From assembly GCA_030429545.1 (NCBI GenBank), contig JAUIFF010000008.1, positions 124,001-188,000 on the forward strand: DNA of 64,000 nt, read 5' to 3'. Below are positions 17,615-25,766 of this stretch, piece by piece. The notes below the pieces were generated by a model. It worked only from the letters and a program-made list of their open reading frames with translations, ran no database searches and was not told the DNA's origin. Every line of letters starts with the position of its first letter. The stretch's first letter is position 1. Origin of the DNA: Polyangia bacterium. Its GTDB lineage: Bacteria; Myxococcota_A; Polyangia; Nannocystales; Nannocystaceae. A program made the position numbers and the translations under genes.

Positions 17615-19717
17615 ATGAAGCATCGCTTTTTTGGCCCGGTGTCTGGCGTGTCGATTTTTTTGGGACTCGCGTGTGCACCCCCGAACGCGGCCAAGCCCTA
17701 CCCCAAGCCCGCCGCGCCGGAGTCTGGCTCGGGGGTCGCCCAGCCGGTTGCGACTGCCCCAGGTGGTCAGGGCCAGGTGCGGTACTTCGACCGCACCATC
17801 GACCTACAACCGTTTTTGGCAGGGTTTCCCTACGGCAACTTCGATGCCGACCTCAAAAGCGGCAAGATGTTCTTTTTTGAGGAGGGCGAGCGCTACACCC
17901 TCAAGATGCTCGACCTCAACGCCGCCAAGGACGGGCCCTACGACCTCGCAGGGGCGCCGGCCGTGAGCGACGTCGACTGGTCCGCCCGCAGCCTGTGGGG
18001 GATCCATTTTCACCAGCCCAGCAACACCCTGTGGTTACATGCAGATGCACGTAATGACGAGGTCATGAACCTGTGGACCCTCAGCCTCGACAGCGGCGAG
18101 CTGCAGCAGGTCACCCAACACGACTACATCTACAGCTTTGGCGTGAGCGAAGATGAGACCCAGATCGCCTATTTGCCCCGCTACGGCAAAAAGGCGCCCT
18201 TTGAGAAGACCTGCCTCAACGTGCTAGAGGTCGCCTCGCAGACCTCGCGCGAGGTTTTGTGTGACAGCAAGGAACTCAAATTTACCTGGTCGTCGATCCG
18301 GTTTTCGCCGGATAACCGCGAGGTCTATTTCGATGCGCAAATCCAGGGCGATCGCAACCGCGTGCAGATGGTGGCCGTCGACCTGCAGGCCAAACAGCCC
18401 AAGGTTCGGGTGCTGACCGACCGCAAGCGCTCGCGCAACAGCCCACAAATTCTCAAGGGGTTTATCGATGGCGATGGCCTGCTGTTTTTGGCCAACGACG
18501 ACGGCTACCGCAACCTCTATAGCTACAGCCGCAAGTCGCAAAAGATTCGCCAGCTGACGCGTTTCAAAGAGGACATCACCTCGGCGGCGATTACCGATGC
18601 CGGGGTGTTTGCCGTCCACCGAACGCCGCGGGGGTCGACCCTGGTGATTGTTGACCCTCGCACCGGCAAGGTGCTTGGCGAGCTCAAACGGCCGGGCACC
18701 GCCGATGTGCTCGATGGCTACAAGGGCCGGGTGTTGTGGTCACAGCGGGCGCCCGACATCTACACCGAACTCAACCTCGCCCACCTCGAACCCGGCGGCG
18801 CCAAGCAAGCGCCCGGCCTCAAAAACAATCGCGTGGTCGGGTTGCCGGAGGAACTCTCGCAACAAATCGTCCAGTGCCGGGCCGAGCGGGTCACGATCCC
18901 GACCTTCGACATCGACCCCGACACCGGTAAAAAGCGCGAACTCCATGCATTTGTTTTGCGCCCCAAAACGCCGCTGCAAGATCCCCAAAAACGCCTCGCC
19001 CTGATCACCGCATTTTACGGCGGAGGCAACCGCTACAGCACGTTTGACAACATCATGTGTGCCGCCGGCCTGACCGTGATTTCGCCGGCCGTGCGCGGGA
19101 GTTCGGGGTTTGGCAAGAAGTTTTATGGGCTCAACGACAAGGACCTAGGCGGTGACGAAATCGTCGACCTGTTTTGGGTGGCCCGCTGGGCCGAGCAAAA
19201 TCTCGGGCTCAAACCCCAGCAAATCGGGGTCTACGGGGGCAGTCACGGCGGGTACGCGACCATGCGTGCGCTGACCTTTCCGCCCGAGACCAACGGCCGC
19301 AACGACAACTACGAGTTTGGCTTTGGCCTGGCCCATGCCGGGTTTAGCGACATCAAGTCGTTTTATGACGCGACCAACATCCCCGACTGGGTGGTGCTTG
19401 AAAGCGGTGACCCCAACAAGCCTGCCGAGCTCGCGCGGATGAAGGACCGCAGCCCGCTGACCCACGCCAGCCGCCTGAAGTCGCCGATTTTATTGACCCA
19501 TGGCAGCAACGACTGGCGGGTGCCGGTCGGTGAGTCCCAGCGGTTTGCCACGGCCGCCAAGCAGCTCGGACGCCCGGTGACCTATGTCGAATTTCCCGGC
19601 CAGGGGCACCACATTGAGGGCCTAGAGTTGCAAATGCAACTTTACCAGGCGCGGTTTGACTTCCTTTCGCAGGTCGCAGCCCCCGCGCAGCCGCCTGCCC
19701 CACGGGCTGGTCAATGA
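17615..19717 (+). CDS. S9 family prolyl oligopeptidase, lipoprotein
   Basis: This is a 700 aa protein. A short signal ends in lipobox LGLAC, followed by an Ala/Pro linker. A seven-bladed beta-propeller region (about 60-430) carries repeated WTLSLDSGELQQVTQHD-type strands. The alpha/beta hydrolase domain has nucleophile GGSHGGY (Ser about 543), the Asp region THGSNDWRVP and His in GQGHHIEG. The family hydrolyses short peptides, and a lipid anchor would place it in the periplasm or outer membrane. The ATG at 17615 is chosen because it starts the signal peptide. The frame is open to 17561. A 217 bp gap separates it from the FHA gene. Confidence 0.9.
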   Translation: MKHRFFGPVSGVSIFLGLACAPPNAAKPYPKPAAPESGSGVAQPVATAPGGQGQVRYFDRTIDLQPFLAGFPYGNFDADLKSGKMFFFEEGERYTLKMLDLNAAKDGPYDLAGAPAVSDVDWSARSLWGIHFHQPSNTLWLHADARNDEVMNLWTLSLDSGELQQVTQHDYIYSFGVSEDETQIAYLPRYGKKAPFEKTCLNVLEVASQTSREVLCDSKELKFTWSSIRFSPDNREVYFDAQIQGDRNRVQMVAVDLQAKQPKVRVLTDRKRSRNSPQILKGFIDGDGLLFLANDDGYRNLYSYSRKSQKIRQLTRFKEDITSAAITDAGVFAVHRTPRGSTLVIVDPRTGKVLGELKRPGTADVLDGYKGRVLWSQRAPDIYTELNLAHLEPGGAKQAPGLKNNRVVGLPEELSQQIVQCRAERVTIPTFDIDPDTGKKRELHAFVLRPKTPLQDPQKRLALITAFYGGGNRYSTFDNIMCAAGLTVISPAVRGSSGFGKKFYGLNDKDLGGDEIVDLFWVARWAEQNLGLKPQQIGVYGGSHGGYATMRALTFPPETNGRNDNYEFGFGLAHAGFSDIKSFYDATNIPDWVVLESGDPNKPAELARMKDRSPLTHASRLKSPILLTHGSNDWRVPVGESQRFATAAKQLGRPVTYVEFPGQGHHIEGLELQMQLYQARFDFLSQVAAPAQPPAPRAGQ

Positions 19718-19745
19718 ACATGCAGATACATGAAAGATGGGGGAC

Positions 19746-21263
19746 ATGACCAACCCAGATGTCGTCATCATCGGGGCGGGCCACAACGGTCTTGTCGCCG
19801 GTATTGTGCTCGCGCGGGCCGGCCTTGCCGTGACCGTGGTCGAGGCCAACCCCAAGCGCGCAGGTGGTGCACTCGGTAGCGAAGAGGGCACGCTGCCGGG
19901 TTATATCCACGATGTCGGTGCCGCGTTTTTTCCGTTTGCCCGGGCGAGCCCGGCGTTTTTAGACCTCGACCTCGAGGCCGCTGGGCTGCGCTGGCACAAC
20001 ATGCCGGTCGAGAGCTGTCACCCGGGCCCAGACGGCAGTTTTGCCTGTATCAAGCGGGGCGTCGAAGGGGCTGGCGAGCTGTTCGACGACCCCCACGACG
20101 CCGAGGCCTGGGCCGACTTGGTCCGGTGGCACGCCAAGATCGAACGGCCACTGCTCGACCTGCTCCTTCGCCCATTTCCGACCTTGGGCCCGGTGTTCTC
20201 ACTGCTGCCGTTTGACCTGTTTCGCCTGCTTCGCATCATGTTGTCGAGCGGGCGCGGGTTGGCCGAACGGATGTTTCGCGGGCCGGCGGCGCGGCGGGTG
20301 TTGCCGGGCCTCGCCCTGCACGTCGATGTCGGCCCCGACGATACGTTTGGTGCGGCCCTGGGCTACATGCTCGGTCTCACGGCGACCACCGGCGGCTATT
20401 GTATCCCCGAGGGCGGTGCCCAAAAAATTGCAGATACACTCGTTTTGCTGCTCGAACGTCACGGCGGCAAGGTCGTGCTCGGGCAGCGGGTCAAGCGGAT
20501 CATCGTCGACGGGCGCCGGGCCGCCGGTGTCGAACTCAGCGATGGCCAGCAGTTGCGGGCCAACAAAGCTGTATTTGCAAATACTGGAGCGCCCGCACTG
20601 TTTTTAGACCTGATCGCTCGCCAGCACATGCCCGGGCGCGTGGTCCGGGCCATGGAGCGATTTCCCCGCGGGTGGGGTACGTTTAAAGTCGATTGGGCGC
20701 TTTCCAAACCGGTCCCGTGGGCGGTCGAGCACGCCCGCCAGGCGGCGGTGGTCCACGCGGGTGATAGCCTCGACGACCTCAGTCGGTTTACCAACCAGGT
20801 GCGCGGCGGCGATTTGCCCGACAACCCCTACTTGGTGATCGGCCAGCAAAGCCTCGGCGACCCCACACGCACGCCCGACCAGGGGCACACGCTGTGGGCC
20901 TACTCGCGGGTACCCCCAACTGTCGAAGGCGGGTGGAAGGCCCATGCCGAGGCGTTTGGCGACCAAATCGACGCCCGGATTGAAGGCCTCGCACCCGGGT
21001 TTTTGCAGTGTGTTACGGGGAGGCGGGTTGTCAGCCCACATGACCTCGAGGACATGGATGCCAACCTCGTGGGTGGCGACCTAGGTGGCGGCTCGAATGC
21101 CTGGAACCGCCAACTGTTGTTTCGCCCGGTGTTCCCATATTTTCGCTACCGCACCCCAGTCAAGGGCCTGTACTTGTGCTCGAGCTACGCCCACCCGGGG
21201 GCCGGTGTCCACGGTATGTGTGGCTACAACGCGGCTGCGATTGCCCTGCGGGATTTGGCGTAG
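19746..21263 (+). CDS. Phytoene desaturase/PYROXD2-like FAD-dependent oxidoreductase
   Basis: This is a 505 aa flavoprotein. The N-terminal dinucleotide-binding motif is VVIIGAGHNGLVAGIVLARAG, with the acidic residue VVEAN at the end of strand two. The C-terminal FAD-contacting block is LYLCSSYAHPGAGVHGMCGYNAA. Between these lies GGYCIPEGGAQKIADTLV, typical of the NAD(P)/FAD amine oxidase-like phytoene dehydrogenase clan. No carotenoid genes lie nearby, so a role in pigment synthesis is not supported and the substrate remains open. The ATG at 19746 has a GGGGGA ribosome binding site just upstream, which decides it over the ATG at 19737. Confidence 0.88.
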   Translation: MTNPDVVIIGAGHNGLVAGIVLARAGLAVTVVEANPKRAGGALGSEEGTLPGYIHDVGAAFFPFARASPAFLDLDLEAAGLRWHNMPVESCHPGPDGSFACIKRGVEGAGELFDDPHDAEAWADLVRWHAKIERPLLDLLLRPFPTLGPVFSLLPFDLFRLLRIMLSSGRGLAERMFRGPAARRVLPGLALHVDVGPDDTFGAALGYMLGLTATTGGYCIPEGGAQKIADTLVLLLERHGGKVVLGQRVKRIIVDGRRAAGVELSDGQQLRANKAVFANTGAPALFLDLIARQHMPGRVVRAMERFPRGWGTFKVDWALSKPVPWAVEHARQAAVVHAGDSLDDLSRFTNQVRGGDLPDNPYLVIGQQSLGDPTRTPDQGHTLWAYSRVPPTVEGGWKAHAEAFGDQIDARIEGLAPGFLQCVTGRRVVSPHDLEDMDANLVGGDLGGGSNAWNRQLLFRPVFPYFRYRTPVKGLYLCSSYAHPGAGVHGMCGYNAAAIALRDLA

Positions 21264-21282
21264 AGCAGTGCACCAATAAAAA

Positions 21283-21305
21283 CAGCCGAGTGTGGAACTC
21301 GGCTG
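21283..21305 (-). terminator. Rho-independent terminator of the Cys-repeat lipoprotein gene
   Basis: An 8 bp stem CAGCCGAG/CTCGGCTG with a 7 nt loop is followed on the minus strand by TTTTTATT (complement of 21275-21282). It lies 90 bp past the minus-strand stop at 21396 and could also act weakly on the converging oxidoreductase gene. Confidence 0.8.
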
Positions 21306-21395
21306 GTCTATGGGCTGGGTTGTAGAGGAGGTGTGAGCGGGTCGGGTTTTACGAAGGCGCACCAAGCGTTTCGAAAAATTCGACCACAGTGATAC

Positions 21396-22064
21396 CTACA
21401 AGCCGACCTGTTCATTGTGGCACTCGCGGATGCATGCGGATTCGGTGTTTTCGCAGACAAGTTTGCAGGTCGCGAGGTTGTCGAGCGACAGGTATTCCTT
21501 GGCATCGCACTCAGATTGGCAGGCCGACAGTCGGGCATCACAGGCGCTGTCACAGGTGTAAACCGGGTCGGGCTCGGCGTTGAGGTCGAACTCGGGTTGC
21601 CGGTATTCCTCGCTGACCAGCGATGTGCAGGTCAACACGCAGGTCGCTCGGTTGTCGGGCGAGTCGACGTCGGCACAGTTGTCGTCACAGGTTTGCAGCC
21701 GGTGGGTAATGTCGCTGACCTCGGCCATGGCGGCGGTTTGCAGCTCACTGCGGGCGAGACGGGCGGCGAGGGTTTGGCGACAGTTGAGTGTACATGTTGC
21801 CCGGTTGGTATCCGAGATGTCACTTGTAAAGCAGCTACTGCCACAGGTTGCGTAGCGGTAGACGGCACGCTGGGCGCGGGCGACCTCCTGGGGGGAGGGC
21901 AGCACGTCCGTACTCGTTGTTTTTTGGCTGGTATCGAGTAGTTCCGGGGGCTTTTGCTGTTGCGCTTCGGCGGCCTGTGAGGCAGCGATGATGTCACATC
22001 CGGCCAGGCCAGTCGCACAAAGGGTGAACAGGAAGGTTTGTTTTAGCATGTTCATCATGTCCAT
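21396..22064 (-). CDS. Cys-repeat lipoprotein, function unknown
   Basis: This is a 222 aa protein not recognised by family. The signal peptide ends in lipobox GLAGC. The mature part carries a repeated disulfide-like module: CGSSCFTS..NRATCTLNC, CDDNCADV..NRATCVLTC and CQSECDAK..NLATCKLVC, plus flanking CDSACDARLSAC. Each is roughly CxxxC-N10-ATCxLxC. The even Cys number and repeated spacing argue for a disulfide-stabilised extracellular fold. The start could be any of three close Met codons at the N terminus (22064, 22055, 22046). A terminator follows downstream. Its neighbours give no functional clue. Confidence 0.8.
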   Translation of the reverse strand: MDMMNMLKQTFLFTLCATGLAGCDIIAASQAAEAQQQKPPELLDTSQKTTSTDVLPSPQEVARAQRAVYRYATCGSSCFTSDISDTNRATCTLNCRQTLAARLARSELQTAAMAEVSDITHRLQTCDDNCADVDSPDNRATCVLTCTSLVSEEYRQPEFDLNAEPDPVYTCDSACDARLSACQSECDAKEYLSLDNLATCKLVCENTESACIRECHNEQVGL

Positions 22065-22289
22065 AAAGACAGCATAGTTCAGGAGTCTCTATCTGTCAAG
22101 TGTGTATACATTGAAATAGGGTGTATGCACACGGTATGGAGGCGGTGAGCCAGGTGCTCGCGGTAGAATTTACCGGCGTGACAGCGGTCCTCACCCATGC
22201 CACGATCAAAAACTATATGACGTTTGCCAGGAATTGCCGTGGCAATCTGGAACACTCGCCGATCCCAAAAACTTGTAGGTTCAACGAAG

Positions 22290-24233
22290 TCAGTCGGCGA
22301 TTTCGCCGTAACCGTTTTCGATCACAAAGTTTACGGGGTGGGGGGCGGTGACCTTGATAAACCCGACTGCGTTTTGCGGGATTGGCTCGCGGCTGACCGT
22401 GCAATCGGGCTCGCACACCAGGGTTTCGAGCCAGTGGTAGCGCAGGACAATGTCCTGTTTGGGGTCGGTACCGGTCACCTCAATCCGGTTGACACTCGCC
22501 GTGATCTCGCCGTTGCCCTTGGCAAACTTACTCACCGGCAGTTTGCTGCGGTAGATCCGATGGGCGCCGACGGTGGTGACAAACTCCAGCTGTTCGGGAT
22601 GGGTGTCAAACCACGGTCGTGGAAATGTCACGACCAGCCACTCGATGCCGTACTGCTGCAAGTAGGTCGCCCACTGCTGGCTCGAGATGATGCCTTGAGC
22701 CTTGATCCGAAACAGGTTGGCGAACGCGTGCTGGAGGTTGCGGTGCTGAAACCCCCCAAGGATTTCGGCATCGGTCGCCCACGCGAGGTGCTCGCCCACG
22801 GCACCGACCTGCACCAGCCAGCGCCCGCCGGTGTCGTGCTTGCGAACAAACTGGGCGATCAGATCGTTTTTGGGTTCGTAGGCGATGTGGCGATAGGGCA
22901 GGTGTTTGGGAAAGCCGGAGGCCGTCACCGGCACCCGCGAACCGTCGAGCAAGGGTGCAACCTTGGGCAACTGCTCGGGAAAAAAGTAGAGGATATCGCG
23001 GGTGAGATGCTGGGCCGCAGGCAGGCCTAGGCAGGTGATCACAACCCCGCGGGCCAGCGGTGTGAGGCCCCTAAACAGCTGTGAGCGCGCAGCGTGGGAT
23101 AGCAGGGCGGCCGCCGGAATCACAGCCAACATCGCCGCCGGGAGAATGTGGCGGTAGGGTTGGACCTGTGACAGTACATGGGAATAGCCCCCGATATAGG
23201 CGAGCAGAACCATCAGGCCCACACCGATACCGAGCGGCCACCCGCGGTCGTCACCGCTGCGTTTCCAGTGTACGGCCATCACCAGGGTTGCCCCGAGGGC
23301 GATAAACCGGAATCCCGAGCGGCTGCCGAGGATCCCGGTGCTCGAGGGGTCGAGCAGCAAACTGGCAAAGTCGGCCCACAAAAACCGCAGGGTTGTGCCC
23401 CCGTAAAACGCCGAGTCGAGGATGTAGTGCCAAAATGTAAATGCAACGATCAGCCAGTAGGCGTTGCACAACACGACAAACCCGGCGATCCCCCAAATGC
23501 ATAGATGGTGACGACGGCCTAGGCGTTTACGAGCTTGTAGGTACATCACAAGCATCGGCGCAACCATGATGAAAAACGTGTAGGGGTGGATCAGGTGGCC
23601 GAGTGCCATCAACACGGCAACGGCGACCGCCTGCCACGGCCGTTGCTCGTGGCAGTAGCGATAAAACAGCCCCAGTGGCAGCAAAAACCAGTAGCTGGCC
23701 AGTGCATATGCATTCATGCCGACCCACCAGCACCAGTGGGCAAAGCCGTCGAAAAACCACACCATGCTGGCCAGTGCCGAGGCCCCGAGGGCGGCATTGG
23801 GCGACAGGCGAAACGCCCGGGAGGCTCCGTAGACAAACGGGATCACCAGCAGGTGGCTGAGGTAGATAAACAGGTTGAAGGCCAGGCCCGGCGAAAGCCC
23901 GAGGTTGTGCAGGGCGTAGGTCCACAGCTCCCAACCCTTGTTGTCGGCATCAAAGATCACCCCGTTGGGATGGCCCGCCAGCAGGTGGGTGTCGTAGACC
24001 CAGGTCTTGCCCCAACCGTCGAGGCCTTCCATCACCCGCCACGTCTGCTCGATGTGGGTGTCAAAGTCGACGCCGCTGAGCGGATGCTGCGAGAGGATCG
24101 CCGCCGGTGGGTCGAAGTGCAGCGTCAGGCCGAGGTGCACCAACACAAGTGTGGTCAGCAATATCCAAAATCCAAATCGGCGAAAGCGCGTGGGCCCAGC
24201 TTGACTGGCGGATGGAGATTGTTGTGCTGCCAT
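22290..24233 (-). CDS. Polytopic membrane protein, GT-C glycosyltransferase-like
   Basis: This is a 647 aa protein with about 11 hydrophobic segments in the first 420 residues and a soluble C-terminal part of about 220 residues. The first periplasmic loop has GVDFDTHIEQTW and later YDTHLLAGHPNGVIFDADN. Acidic residues in the first loop after TM1 and a long C-terminal extracytoplasmic domain are the layout of GT-C enzymes that use lipid-linked sugars. No confident subfamily can be named. A substrate such as lipopolysaccharide, teichoic-like or protein glycans would be guesswork. Three copies of the dispersed palindrome occur (23436, 23536, 23703). Confidence 0.75.
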   Translation of the reverse strand: MAAQQSPSASQAGPTRFRRFGFWILLTTLVLVHLGLTLHFDPPAAILSQHPLSGVDFDTHIEQTWRVMEGLDGWGKTWVYDTHLLAGHPNGVIFDADNKGWELWTYALHNLGLSPGLAFNLFIYLSHLLVIPFVYGASRAFRLSPNAALGASALASMVWFFDGFAHWCWWVGMNAYALASYWFLLPLGLFYRYCHEQRPWQAVAVAVLMALGHLIHPYTFFIMVAPMLVMYLQARKRLGRRHHLCIWGIAGFVVLCNAYWLIVAFTFWHYILDSAFYGGTTLRFLWADFASLLLDPSSTGILGSRSGFRFIALGATLVMAVHWKRSGDDRGWPLGIGVGLMVLLAYIGGYSHVLSQVQPYRHILPAAMLAVIPAAALLSHAARSQLFRGLTPLARGVVITCLGLPAAQHLTRDILYFFPEQLPKVAPLLDGSRVPVTASGFPKHLPYRHIAYEPKNDLIAQFVRKHDTGGRWLVQVGAVGEHLAWATDAEILGGFQHRNLQHAFANLFRIKAQGIISSQQWATYLQQYGIEWLVVTFPRPWFDTHPEQLEFVTTVGAHRIYRSKLPVSKFAKGNGEITASVNRIEVTGTDPKQDIVLRYHWLETLVCEPDCTVSREPIPQNAVGFIKVTAPHPVNFVIENGYGEIAD

Positions 24234-24319
24234 CGACGGCCCCGAGGGTGCCGCGCCCCGGCTGCATCTGCAAGTACAACAGGCGAGAAAGTTTGAAAAT
24301 TCGGCCGAATTTACGGTTG

Positions 24320-25522
24320 TTAGGCGCCTTTGGACTTGTCGACGCCGGCGGGGTAAAGCGCCTTGGTCCCGAATTTTCGCCGGACTTCGCTGAGCACATC
24401 CTGGAGTTTTTGCCCGGTTTGTTCGGCGGGTTTGGATGTAGGTGCATCGAGTCCAAGCGAGAGCTGACCGTTATGATCGGGATGATCGGTAGGGGTAAAC
24501 ATGCTCACGCTCACCCCCGTGAGGCGGACACCGAGGCCGCGCAGGTCGAGTTCGGCAAACAGTGAGGTGGCGGCGGCATAGATCTCGCGCGCTTGGTTGG
24601 TTGCCTGCGGGAGGGTGCACTGGCGCGTGCGGGTGCGAAAGTTCTGGTCGCGGATCTTGATACTCACCCGCCGACCGGCCATTTCGCGGGCGACAAGGCG
24701 ATCGGCGACTTTGGTGGCTTGGGCGAGCAACTGCTGACACACCTGTTTGCGCGTGCGCAGGTCGTGGGCAAACGTATCTTCGTGGCCGATCGACTTGGCT
24801 TCCCGATGGGGCGTTACTTCGCGGTCGTCGATGCCAGCTGCAAGCCGGGCGAGGTGGCCACCGTGTTTGCCAAACATGTCCCAAAGTTTCTCAGGGCTAC
24901 AGGCCCGCAGCTGGCCGACCGTTGCGATCCCACGGGTGCGCAGCTGGTTTTGTGCCTTGGGCCCCACACCCCAAAGCTTGGCGATCGGCAGCGGGTCTAA
25001 AAACGCCTGCTCTTCGCCGGCAGGAATCTCGAGTAGCCCGTCGGGTTTGCAGGCTGCGCTGGCGATCTTGGCGATGAACTTGCGACGACTGATGCCGACC
25101 GAGCAGGTCAGGCCGGTTTGTTCGCGGACGGTTGCCCGCAGCTGTTCGGCGACTTGCAGCGGCGGGCCGAGGAGTTTTTGCGTGCCGCTGAGGTCCAAAA
25201 AAGCCTCGTCGATCGACAGACCTTCGACGATTGGCGAAAACCTGGCAAAGATCTTGAACACCTCACGCGAGACGGCTTGGTAGCGGGTGTGGCGGCCTGG
25301 CAACACGATCGCGTGCGGGCAGTGGCGCAGGGCGACCGCCGTTGGCTGGGCCGAGCGGCACCCGAATTTGCGTGCCTCGTAGCTCGCTGCCGCAACCACG
25401 CCGCGGCGACCCGTGCCCCCGACTAGCACCGGTTTGCCGGCAAGCGCCGGGTTGTCGCGGATCTCGACCGAGGCAAAAAACGCATCCATGTCGACATGGG
25501 CGATGACGTTTTCGGGCTGCAT
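24320..25522 (-). CDS. dinB: DNA polymerase IV (Y-family)
   Basis: This is a 400 aa translesion polymerase. It has catalytic motif HVDMDAFFASVE near the N terminus, SYEARKFG, YQAVSREVF, SIDEAFLDL (second catalytic Asp-Glu pair), the helix-hairpin-helix region LWGVGPKAQNQLRTRGI, and a little-finger domain. The C-terminal QLSLGL fits the beta-clamp binding pentapeptide. Residues usually reading SPNK are SRRK here (GISRRKFIAKIAS), a small divergence. The ATG at 25522 starts seven residues inside the first possible Met. No SOS box was recognised upstream. An exact dispersed palindrome lies in the promoter gap (25585-25594). Confidence 0.94.
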   Translation of the reverse strand: MQPENVIAHVDMDAFFASVEIRDNPALAGKPVLVGGTGRRGVVAAASYEARKFGCRSAQPTAVALRHCPHAIVLPGRHTRYQAVSREVFKIFARFSPIVEGLSIDEAFLDLSGTQKLLGPPLQVAEQLRATVREQTGLTCSVGISRRKFIAKIASAACKPDGLLEIPAGEEQAFLDPLPIAKLWGVGPKAQNQLRTRGIATVGQLRACSPEKLWDMFGKHGGHLARLAAGIDDREVTPHREAKSIGHEDTFAHDLRTRKQVCQQLLAQATKVADRLVAREMAGRRVSIKIRDQNFRTRTRQCTLPQATNQAREIYAAATSLFAELDLRGLGVRLTGVSVSMFTPTDHPDHNGQLSLGLDAPTSKPAEQTGQKLQDVLSEVRRKFGTKALYPAGVDKSKGA

Positions 25523-25766
25523 TGCCGCGCTGGAGTATGACACGGGCGGGGAGCTATCGAGGACAGGTTTTGTCCCTCACAAGGTGCATTTACACCGAGC
25601 TTCGTGCCGGCAATCGAAGGCGAGAGCGACGGCATGGCAGTGATGGCTCGAACTGACCAAACCTACGGGCACGGGTTTGCCAACGGATCTTCGGGCGGCA
25701 TGGTCCTCAGCATGGGCGAGGAGCGGGTCGGCAAGGGGCGATTTTGGAGTTTGCTGGCTGCGCGGC

